Part shown: positions 1 to 6,125 of the stretch, one piece after another
How the letters are laid out: each line of letters starts with the position of its first letter
Numbering within the stretch: the first letter of the stretch is position 1
Assembly (NCBI GenBank): GCA_046496815.1
Contig: JAWOGN010000246.1
Coordinates: 1 to 8,306, forward strand
DNA length: 8,306 bases
Origin: JAWOGN01 sp046496815
GTDB lineage: Bacteria > Desulfobacterota > DSM-4660 > Desulfatiglandales > Desulfatiglandaceae
Direction: 5' to 3'
Translations under genes and position numbers: made by a program
Notes under the pieces: generated by a model
The model's database searches: none
What the model saw: only the letters and a program-made list of their open reading frames with translations
What the model was told of the DNA's origin: nothing

Positions 1-425
1 TCGGGCCTGCAACGGAGCCAATCGGAAATACGCATGGCATCGAAAACTCTTTCCATCACCAAGCCCGATTCGAGAAGCAACCACCCTGATCGGGCCTCAC
101 CAAATGCCAGCGCTGTCGGTACTGCCACGCCCGCATTTCTTAAATGCTGGAGGGCTTTCCATTCACTGGCCGCCCTGGAGGGAAAAAAGAAATATTTTAG
201 CCGTTCCCTTTTTCCGCGCACATGGTAACGCTTGATAATAAGAGCCGGTCCGGAGGCGTTTGGAGGCAGTGATTGCACGGTGCGGCTGAGACTTGACTTT
301 ACGGTCTCTATATTCGGGTATGATCTCAGATTTTCCCAGTGACGCAGCAGATCCTGCAGGCTTTCCTCAGCACCATTCGCAAATTGCCAACACCATTTCC
401 CGAATTTATACCGCTTGGCTGCCAT
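1..425 (-). CDS. Kdo/WaaP-family LPS core kinase-like protein, N-terminal part (cut by window edge)
   Basis: Reading the minus strand from an ATG at 425 gives 141 uninterrupted codons that leave the window at base 1, so the C-terminal half, with the catalytic Asp loop, is not visible. An in-frame TGA lies three codons before the ATG, which fixes this as the first ATG. The visible part resembles the N-lobe of the lipopolysaccharide kinase family (Kdo kinase/WaaP, a divergent protein-kinase fold). A candidate ATP-binding lysine sits in IIKRY (K65). A basic stretch, GKRERLKYFFF, follows, and then a helix SRAASEWKALQHLRNAGV with a candidate partner glutamate (E88). The helix leads into a VPTALAFGE strand. 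Members phosphorylate heptose or Kdo of the LPS inner core at the cytoplasmic face of the inner membrane. The gene is divergent from the ligase-like gene and the REP-like repeat lies 30 bases upstream. The family is fairly sure; the exact sugar acceptor cannot be told. No strong Shine-Dalgarno sequence is seen. Confidence 0.7.
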   Translation of the reverse strand, partial: MAAKRYKFGKWCWQFANGAEESLQDLLRHWENLRSYPNIETVKSSLSRTVQSLPPNASGPALIIKRYHVRGKRERLKYFFFPSRAASEWKALQHLRNAGVAVPTALAFGEARSGWLLLESGLVMERVFDAMRISDWLRCRP

Positions 426-455
426 AGTTAATCATTACCAGCGTTGATTTTCACA

Positions 456-535
456 CGTCATTCCGGAGAAAGCCGGAATCCAGTCTTTTCAGGCAGTTAA
501 AGGGTAACTGGACTCCGGTTTTCACCGGAGTGACG
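456..535. repeat. REP-like inverted repeat with two hairpin-forming arms
   Basis: Two 29-base arms (456-484 and 507-535) are inverted copies of each other and match at 25 of 29 positions. They are separated by 22 bases. Each arm can also fold by itself: TTCCGG/CCGGAA around a 6-base loop on the left, and CTCCGG/CCGGAG around a 6-base loop on the right. The outer ends are CGTCA and TGACG. The layout resembles the widespread REP/BIME or MITE-like intergenic repeats of proteobacteria that begin GTCATTCC and end GGAATGAC. It sits between two divergent genes. It could act as a transcription stop or mRNA-end stabiliser, but that is inference. Confidence 0.75.
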
Positions 536-702
536 ACTTTCTACGAGGCCACCAAATTTAGACCGAAAGAGAAGAAAAGTCCAGTTTGATCGGTTCTTCG
601 CATTTTTCAAGGCATGTTGTCTGCATCCCGCTCTCCGGAATCCATACCCCCTTTAAATGAATGTTTAACCGGGGTTTTCAGAAAACTTGGAGTCACTTGC
701 GT
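536..702. other. Intergenic spacer between the REP-like repeat and the promoter candidate
   Basis: This stretch has no supported gene. An open frame starting with ATG at 661 runs through into the small ORF described at 790, but it has no ribosome site and a promoter candidate lies inside it. A 10-base string (CCGGAATCCA, 635-644) repeats part of the REP-like arm at 473-482 and may be a remnant or chance. Nothing else stands out. Confidence 0.4.
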
Positions 703-731
703 TTGACACCCATTTGGCTTTGTTTTATTTT
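703..731 (+). promoter_or_regulatory. Sigma70-type promoter candidate for the ligase transcript
   Basis: A perfect TTGACA -35 element (703-708) is followed by a 17-base spacer and a TATTTT -10 element (726-731, 4 of 6 matches to TATAAT). Transcription would begin near 738, giving a leader of about 50 bases before the small ORF at 790. The location is right for the small ORF and the ligase-like gene. No experiment supports it. Confidence 0.45.
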
Positions 732-789
732 GGCCCTCAACAGAATTCGTATTATCCCGCTTGAACAAAAACGCCCAGAGGGCAAGTTA

Positions 790-921
790 ATGTCCGAATC
801 CATAAAAAAGAGTCTTGTGCGGCACATCTCCTCACATCTTTTATGGCATCTGAAGTTGCCCCGGTTCAGAAAAAGACGGGCGCTTTACAGGCTCGACCCG
901 GTAGAAACGATATGTCAATGA
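790..921 (+). CDS. Possible small 43-aa basic protein or leader ORF before the ligase gene
   Basis: The ATG at 790 is preceded by AGAGGG (777-782) with a 7-base gap, one of the best ribosome sites in the window. It also lies about 50 bases after the promoter candidate. The product is 43 residues. It starts MSESIKKSLVRH, has an amphipathic, arginine-rich centre (KLPRFRKRR) and ends RLDPVETICQ. Its TGA (919-921) overlaps an ATG at 918 in the ligase frame by the ATGA arrangement often seen in translational coupling. The frame stays open back to 661, but no start there has a ribosome site. I do not recognise the product. It may be a real small protein, a coupling leader peptide, the tail of a decayed gene, or chance; ORFs this short are common by chance. 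Confidence 0.3.
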   Translation: MSESIKKSLVRHISSHLLWHLKLPRFRKRRALYRLDPVETICQ

Positions 922-2216
922 TGACCCTAAGCTCCCATATTAAAGCCGCCGACCGGAAAATGCTGGCATCGTGGTGTAAGACGGGCATTCTTTTTTTCCT
1001 CGCTATCTACATTTCACAGATTCCTTTCCCCAAAGGCAATGCCAGCGTCAAAAGCATTTCTCTCTCATTGGTGGGGCTCTTGTGGGTTGTGCGAATGGTC
1101 CTGGAAAGACGGTTTTGCTTCAAACGCACTCGACTGTGGCGGCCCCTCGTTGTATTCACTCTCATAACGTTGCTGTCGGCGATAGGGTCGATCGATCTGG
1201 GCTACAGTATAGAGAACATAAAGAAGTACACGCTGATATCTTTCTTCCTTTTTTTCGCCATCGTCACCAATGTGGAAGGGTTGAAGGACGTGAAGATACT
1301 GCTTCTGGCTTTGATGGTTTCCACCGGTATTTTTTCTTTGATCGCCCTGACCCACTATTTCATAACCGAACCTTCCTTTGGTACCAGGTTGACGTTCCCA
1401 TACCTGGACCGCAATTTGGGTAGGTTTGCCAAGTTTTATGATGTGGTTATACCCATAAACCTGTCCTTGCTTTTCGCAGCCAGCAATGGGAGCAAAAAAA
1501 TACTCTATGGCATTGTCCTTTTACTTTCGCTGTTAACTGTTTTTCTTATGCAAAACAGAGGAAGTTATGTCGTGATTTTCCTGAGCCTTTTGTTATTCGC
1601 GATCGTCTACAGAAGAAAACTACTTGTGCCGATCTTAATCGTGCCTGTTATTGCCGCTTTCTTAGTCCCGGGCAATATGGCTTCCCGCGCGAAAGAGATG
1701 TTTAATGTTGTTGAATATCTCAAATCAGACGGCATCTTCAATTATCGTTATGATACATGGAAAGGCGCGCTGAGAATTATTTCAGACAACCCCGTTTTGG
1801 GTCTGGGTATCGGCAAAAGCAATTTCGGCAAAACCGCCCCAAAGTTTAATGACCTAAGAATTCCCTATGACCATGCCCACAACACGTACCTGCAAATTGC
1901 CGTGGAGTTGGGTTTAGTCGGGTTCGGGGCCTTCGTCTGGCTTTTCGGGACAACTTTCTATCGCGGATTTAGGGCCTACTTTTCTTTGTCAAGGCAGGAT
2001 GAAAGGGCAATTTTCATATTCGGCATCCTGTGCGGAATTGGGGGACTGTTCTTTCACGGCATTATTGCGACTTTCTACAAGCAAACCAGTTTCTTCATCC
2101 TTTGGGTATCTGTCGCTTTTTTGTTTGTGCTCATTGAAGAAACTCATCAGAACTCGGACCTCCTGTCAAAGCCGGTTGACAACGCCCTGCCATCTGATGA
2201 CCTCTCATCGACTTGA
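912..2216 (+). CDS. O-antigen ligase / polymerase-family membrane protein (Wzy_C domain, WaaL-like)
   Basis: This is a polytopic inner-membrane protein of about 434 residues with roughly twelve hydrophobic segments. The Wzy_C/O-antigen ligase signature is seen in a periplasmic-loop region: NPVLGLGIGKSNF, then DHAHNTYLQIAVELGLVGF (first His at residue 321 from this start). An Arg in the earlier QNRGSYVVIF segment matches the conserved arginine of these enzymes. Family members join undecaprenyl-linked O-chain to lipid A-core (WaaL), or polymerise repeats (Wzy); sequence alone does not separate the two. Ligase is favoured by the neighbouring msbA and core kinase. Starts at 843, 912, 918 and 921 are possible. 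I prefer 912 or 918, because 843 has no ribosome site and adds a hydrophilic 23-residue stretch that competes with the small ORF. A GGTAGA lies six bases before 912. The gene ends 34 bases from the convergent pyruvyl transferase gene. Confidence 0.88.
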   Translation: MSMMTLSSHIKAADRKMLASWCKTGILFFLAIYISQIPFPKGNASVKSISLSLVGLLWVVRMVLERRFCFKRTRLWRPLVVFTLITLLSAIGSIDLGYSIENIKKYTLISFFLFFAIVTNVEGLKDVKILLLALMVSTGIFSLIALTHYFITEPSFGTRLTFPYLDRNLGRFAKFYDVVIPINLSLLFAASNGSKKILYGIVLLLSLLTVFLMQNRGSYVVIFLSLLLFAIVYRRKLLVPILIVPVIAAFLVPGNMASRAKEMFNVVEYLKSDGIFNYRYDTWKGALRIISDNPVLGLGIGKSNFGKTAPKFNDLRIPYDHAHNTYLQIAVELGLVGFGAFVWLFGTTFYRGFRAYFSLSRQDERAIFIFGILCGIGGLFFHGIIATFYKQTSFFILWVSVAFLFVLIEETHQNSDLLSKPVDNALPSDDLSST

Positions 2217-2250
2217 GTTGTTCTTGCAGGACTTCGTGTTACGTATAATC

Positions 2251-3408
2251 CTATCCCGCTTTGCTCCTATCGATCACCTCAAACACCATATCCCACATTT
2301 TTTCCGATTTTGCCTTCAGTTTCTTGGAGTTTTCAGCCAGATGATCGCGCAGTTTCAAATTAAATGGTTCCTCAGCATATTTCATGACTTCGGCTATAGC
2401 GGTGGACCCATCCCTTACGTCCAAAACCCCACCTTGGATGTCATAGTCTTTGAGGAGCATGGGATATTTGTGACTCCAGCTGGTCACCAGGCAAGGGACT
2501 CCCTGGCTCAGCGCGCTTGATGCCCCATGGAACCTGGATGAAATAACCAGATGGGAAGCTCCGATAATACCCTTCACCTCTAGGGCATTTAGCCCCGAGA
2601 ATACCTCAATATGGGAATCGACTTGATCTCTGATCTCCCGACAGATTTTGTAGTCTCCTTCTCCTCCGTGATTGAGAAGGAAGAGTCTTTTGCCTTTCGA
2701 TTGAACTTCGACAAACACCCTCTTGAGGAAGTGAACATAATTCTGACCCACCGTTGAGTCGGTGTGTGTCACCATTTTGCTATTTGGGATGATGCAGATT
2801 CCCCCGGATACAAGCGCCTCTAATTCTTTGGAGATTTTACCGGGAACCAAATTTGTGAAATCCGGGAAAAGATGGATTTTCTTGCTCTCGCCCAAAGCCT
2901 TCGTGAGAGAACTGTAAGAGACCCTATCCCTTGCAAATATCAAGTCGGCATGGGTTGCCACTGCACGAATCACAGATAAGGAAATGCCTTCATTGAATGG
3001 TCCGAATGCCTGTGGAAGAAAAAAGATTTTGGCCTTTTTTCCCTTAAATCTACCGTAATATCTATCGATTTTATTCGCATAGTCTTTTTTTCTTACCCGG
3101 TGGTCTCCGAATTGAAACCCACCGGCGTCAAGCAAAACGTCGACTTGTCCCTTGTAGATAAGCCCATATTTTCCGACATCCATCTTCAAAGCGCGGGGAA
3201 TAATGTGCAGTGGAATCATAAATTTTTTCAGTGTAAACCATTGGTAGATACCCAACCCGCTGATATCTTGGAACCCGCATTTTTTACTGTTCTTACCCCA
3301 AACCAGGGTCGCATCGGGGTAACGCCGCGTGATTCGGTCAACGATGGCACGGAGCATCAGCTCTGCACCTTTATTGGCAAAACCGACGCCGTCAATTTGA
3401 ACATTCAT
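2251..3408 (-). CDS. Polysaccharide pyruvyl transferase family protein
   Basis: This is a 385-residue cytoplasmic protein with family hallmarks along its length (numbering from 3408). GVGFANKGAELML (7-19) is at the N terminus. DAGGFQFGD (94-102), LPQAFGPF (131-138) and FARD (158-161) follow. The C-terminal SSRFHGASSALSQGVPCL (290-307) with SWSHKY carries the Arg-His pair typical of the family. Members (CsaB, WcaK, PssM and ExoV-like) usually move a pyruvate group from phosphoenolpyruvate onto a sugar as a ketal, though some relatives serve other glycan modifications. An upstream ATG at 3444 would add 12 residues. I prefer 3408 because the first conserved strand begins directly after it. The start overlaps the end of the nitroreductase gene by 17 bases (53 if 3444 is used), which implies one transcript. 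The acceptor glycan is unknown. Confidence 0.85.
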   Translation of the reverse strand: MNVQIDGVGFANKGAELMLRAIVDRITRRYPDATLVWGKNSKKCGFQDISGLGIYQWFTLKKFMIPLHIIPRALKMDVGKYGLIYKGQVDVLLDAGGFQFGDHRVRKKDYANKIDRYYGRFKGKKAKIFFLPQAFGPFNEGISLSVIRAVATHADLIFARDRVSYSSLTKALGESKKIHLFPDFTNLVPGKISKELEALVSGGICIIPNSKMVTHTDSTVGQNYVHFLKRVFVEVQSKGKRLFLLNHGGEGDYKICREIRDQVDSHIEVFSGLNALEVKGIIGASHLVISSRFHGASSALSQGVPCLVTSWSHKYPMLLKDYDIQGGVLDVRDGSTAIAEVMKYAEEPFNLKLRDHLAENSKKLKAKSEKMWDMVFEVIDRSKAG

Positions 3409-4417
3409 CGTCTGCCGCTCGACCGTTATAGGTAACGATTTCATTCAGGCATTTCTTCTGGGAATAGGGAACTTCGATTTCCCTGTTGGGATAGCCCACG
3501 GAAATACACAAGATACAGCGCTGATGCTTCTCAAGGCTTAGGATCTTTTCAAGCTCCTTTTCCTTTGGTTCAATATCCGGCCATCCAATGATGCAGGAGG
3601 CTAAGCCCAGCGTTTCCAGCGCCAGAACAAAGGACATGGTAAACAACCCCCCATCAATATATATCAAGTGTCTATCTCTCTCTGATCCGTAAGCATTCAG
3701 GTTCCCAACAAGGAAAATCATGGCTGGAATCCCGTGAGCGAATGTGCGTGCCCCGATGGGCAGATTAACCACCTCGTTTAGTAATTCAGGTGCATCGAAG
3801 ATTCTGAATTCAAAAGGCTGCCGATTGCACGCGGAAGGCGAATTCAGTGCAGCTTCAATGGCGCTCTCAAGAGCGTCCCTTGGCACATTTTTATTTTGAT
3901 AACTTCTTATGGAATGTCTATTCTGGCAAAGGCTTCTGAATTCATCATATGAAAGCATACGATCCGGCGACGACATGAACCTTTGCGGCACGAATTTCTT
4001 GCCAGGGTCCGAATTGAGACTTGAAACATCAATGGCTTTGAATAGATTCCACGCCTCAAGAATACTTTTGGTTTTTTCAACTTCCTCAAAATAGCGTTTC
4101 AAGATGTCATACGCCCACTTGTTAGAAAGCTGATCCGTGGAGCAACGAACCTCATTTGAAAACGCTGAAACGGTTTCCCCAATGTATGCTTCGGCAAAAA
4201 TCTCTTTCTTGTTTTCAGCAGTTAGCCCTTTCTCGATGCGGTGAAGGTTTCTTCTCAAAAGGCTCTTCTGTGAAAAAACACTTCTTTCGGTGTACTGAAC
4301 CAGCCCAGCCAATACACTCTGCTGTTCCCTGTGAAAACTTCTGTCAAGAAAAGCATAGTAAAGTGCACTTAAGAATGGACTTCTCGCACAATATTTTCTG
4401 ATTCCTTGTTTTTTCAT
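3392..4417 (-). CDS. Nitroreductase-family flavoprotein with long N-terminal extension
   Basis: The protein has 341 residues, longer than the usual 180-220 of a simple nitroreductase. The C-terminal half carries the FMN-binding fold: RHSIRSY (167-173), SPSACNRQPFEFRIFD (193-208, with the N-x-Q-P element), GGLFTMSFVLALETLGLASCIIGW (256-279) and ISVGYPN (305-311). The first 160 residues form a separate, mostly helical region with a distinctive RRNLHRIEKGLT segment (55-66). From memory, this block occurs in a subfamily found in glycan biosynthesis clusters. The family uses FMN and NAD(P)H for two-electron reductions, but the substrate here cannot be deduced. The gene overlaps the start of the pyruvyl transferase gene and probably leads that operon. 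The ATG at 4417 has no clear Shine-Dalgarno sequence and lies about 28 bases from the predicted transcription start. Confidence 0.82.
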   Translation of the reverse strand: MKKQGIRKYCARSPFLSALYYAFLDRSFHREQQSVLAGLVQYTERSVFSQKSLLRRNLHRIEKGLTAENKKEIFAEAYIGETVSAFSNEVRCSTDQLSNKWAYDILKRYFEEVEKTKSILEAWNLFKAIDVSSLNSDPGKKFVPQRFMSSPDRMLSYDEFRSLCQNRHSIRSYQNKNVPRDALESAIEAALNSPSACNRQPFEFRIFDAPELLNEVVNLPIGARTFAHGIPAMIFLVGNLNAYGSERDRHLIYIDGGLFTMSFVLALETLGLASCIIGWPDIEPKEKELEKILSLEKHQRCILCISVGYPNREIEVPYSQKKCLNEIVTYNGRAADDECSN

Positions 4418-4451
4418 TTAGAATGTCGGAAACTGTTGTTTTTTGGGTGGG

Positions 4452-4480
4452 AGTATGGGGAAACCGATGCGGCTTGTCAA
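4452..4480 (-). promoter_or_regulatory. Sigma70-type promoter candidate for the nitroreductase-pyruvyl transferase operon
   Basis: On the minus strand a perfect TTGACA (4480-4475) is followed by exactly 17 bases and then CATACT (4457-4452, 4 of 6 to TATAAT). Transcription would start near 4445, about 28 bases before the ATG at 4417. Position and spacing are good; the -10 box is imperfect. Confidence 0.45.
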
Positions 4481-4851
4481 GCGAAACCAAATTGTGGTGT
4501 CCGCGGGCCTGCACCCGAATTCTCCCATACGGGCACATAAAAAATGCCGAAGGCCGACCTCTCTGCACAACATAACTATTCACCTTGCCTTCGAGAAGAG
4601 ACTTTTCGGCGAGTCTTCACGCTTCCCATCTGCCGACTTCAAATCCGGCAAGCTTCTCGTACTGAAAACCGAAAGAGGCTGAAATAACAAATGATTGCTT
4701 AGACATCGGATTTTCTATTTGGAAGCATCTTGAATTGATTTTTTGAAGAAAAGAGAATATGTTATTTGCATTCACGGATCCGTTATGGTAATTGGCTGAA
4801 CCTTTCCGCTTTGAGACCACACCGCCACGGTATGATGTGCCGTACGCGCCT

Positions 4852-4880
4852 TTTACTAAAATGGGACACCGTCATAGAAT
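4852..4880 (+). promoter_or_regulatory. Sigma70-type promoter candidate for the glycosyltransferase-msbA operon
   Basis: TTTACT (4852-4857, 4 of 6 to TTGACA) is followed by a 17-base spacer and TAGAAT (4875-4880, 5 of 6 to TATAAT). Transcription would start near 4887, about 30 bases before the ATG at 4919. A weaker alternative further upstream is TTGATT (4735-4740), 17 bases, TATGTT (4758-4763). Confidence 0.35.
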
Positions 4881-4918
4881 AAAGGATTTCCGAATTTACG
4901 CAGTGTGGTTTGCGACCC

Positions 4919-6112
4919 ATGGATACAAGTGAAAATTATAGGGACAATTTGAGAATTGCCTACCTTTGCTCCGATCCCGGTGTTCCTGTGCTGGGTTTCA
5001 GTGGATGTTCCGTTCACGTTCGGGAGATGAGCAATGCTTTCGCGGGCCTGAGAGCGGATATCTCCATCTATGCGCTTTCAAAAGGTGAAGGCAACCTATG
5101 CCCTGTTCCCGTAATGGAGGTTCATCCCCTTAAAAAGAAATGGTTGGGTAAGGATTTGCGGTTGTTTCTATCGAATATGAAGCTCTATCGGCAGTGCAAA
5201 AAGGATTTTTGCGTGCGCAGACCGCACTTTATTTACGAGAGATACGGGCTTTATGGATGGGCCGGCGTGAAATTGGCCAAGCAATTCTCCATCCCAATCA
5301 TCCTGGAACTGAATACGATGCTGTCGGAAGAACAACGAGACAGGCTGCATTACCCGAAGCTCGCCCGGTACTTTGAAACAAGCATTCTCCAACAGGTCGA
5401 CTGGGTGTGTTGCCCGTCGAAGGTTCTCCGATCCATGATTTTGGAGAGAGGTGTTTCAAAGCGAAAAGTCGCCGTCACGCCAAACGGTGTCGATTTTGGA
5501 AAATTCGATTTTCGGTTGGATCCCGGCAGGATTCGAAAACGCTTCGGATTGGACCGTGAGTTTATCGTCGGCTTCGTTGGTATTCTGACCCGTTTGTGGG
5601 GAGCCAACACTATCCTGGAAAGTGCTCGGCAGTTGATTTCTGAATGTGAGGATATTCACTTCATGATCGTAGGCAACGGCCGGGAGCATTCCGAGATCAG
5701 TGAGTTCATCGAGAAAAATGGGTTGTCTGAAAGATTCACGTTGACGGGCGGCGTTTCTCATTTGGATATTCCCTGGTATATCGCCTCAATGGACTTGGCG
5801 ATCGCGCCTTACAGCTACAAAGAGCCTTTTCATGGTTCGGCCATGAAAATATATGAATATATGGCCATGGCCAAACCGGTGATTGCCTCTGCGCAGGGCC
5901 AGATTAAAGACCTCATCCAAAATGGAGAAAATGGGTTGCTGATCGAACCCGATGATGCCTCAGGCCTTGCGCAAGCGATTCTTCGGTTGAAAAGAGACAA
6001 GAACATGATGATAGACATGGGACTAAAAGCGCGGGCTACGGTTGAAAACTATACATGGGAATCGAATGCCCGGAAAATATTGGCCATCTATAGACAAATC
6101 TCGGGCAACTAA
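4919..6112 (+). CDS. Glycosyltransferase family 4 (GT-B fold)
   Basis: This is a 397-residue cytoplasmic or membrane-associated GT-B enzyme that would transfer a sugar from a nucleotide-sugar donor to LPS core or O-antigen. The N-terminal domain has RIAYLCSDPG followed by the glycine-rich LGFSGCSVHVREM (25-37), usual for the acceptor side. The middle has FIYERYGLYGWAG and VTPNGVDFGKF. The C-terminal donor domain has VGFVGILTRLWG, IVGNGREHSEI, TGGVSHLDIPWYIASMD, and then GSAMKIYEYMAMAKPVIAS with NGENGLLIEPDD. The retaining GT4 EX7E motif is partly altered: E313 is present, but the position eight before it is His305. The ATG at 4919 lacks a clear ribosome site. An in-frame TTG at 4949, after AGGG at a 5-base gap, would begin exactly at RIAYL and is a real alternative start. 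The gene lies 13 bases before msbA and probably shares its transcript. Donor and acceptor sugars cannot be read. Confidence 0.88.
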   Translation: MDTSENYRDNLRIAYLCSDPGVPVLGFSGCSVHVREMSNAFAGLRADISIYALSKGEGNLCPVPVMEVHPLKKKWLGKDLRLFLSNMKLYRQCKKDFCVRRPHFIYERYGLYGWAGVKLAKQFSIPIILELNTMLSEEQRDRLHYPKLARYFETSILQQVDWVCCPSKVLRSMILERGVSKRKVAVTPNGVDFGKFDFRLDPGRIRKRFGLDREFIVGFVGILTRLWGANTILESARQLISECEDIHFMIVGNGREHSEISEFIEKNGLSERFTLTGGVSHLDIPWYIASMDLAIAPYSYKEPFHGSAMKIYEYMAMAKPVIASAQGQIKDLIQNGENGLLIEPDDASGLAQAILRLKRDKNMMIDMGLKARATVENYTWESNARKILAIYRQISGN

Positions 6113-6125
6113 ATAAAGCCTGATT

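Larger units (their letters stand above)
4418..4918. other. Divergent intergenic control region, no gene supported
   Basis: About 500 bases separate the minus-strand nitroreductase operon from the plus-strand glycosyltransferase operon. Open frames of up to 79 codons exist on both strands, but they have no ribosome sites and low-complexity or implausible products, so they are not annotated. The region holds one good minus-strand promoter candidate near its left end and one plus-strand candidate near its right end. The middle (about 4500-4850) shows only a short inverted pair, GTATGGG at 4454-4460 and CCCATAC further right near 4524, too weak to call an operator. Confidence 0.5.

Noticed and set aside
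34..228. 64-codon plus-strand ORF at the left edge
   Set aside because: It is antisense to the kinase-like frame, which is open across the whole region and has motif support.
635..644. Second copy of the REP-like arm
   Set aside because: Only ten bases match and there is no paired arm or hairpin, so a chance match is equally likely.
2217..2250. Bidirectional terminator between the convergent ligase and pyruvyl transferase genes
   Set aside because: The 34-base gap was read on both strands and no stable inverted repeat or T-run was found.
1999..2520. 173-codon plus-strand ORF spanning the ligase end and the pyruvyl transferase end
   Set aside because: It overlaps two well-supported genes in other frames and its product is a Cys/Ser/Phe-rich shadow.
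4344..4682. Two 79-codon ORFs on opposite strands in the divergent region
   Set aside because: Neither has a ribosome site or recognisable features. They overlap each other, and one runs into the start of the nitroreductase gene.
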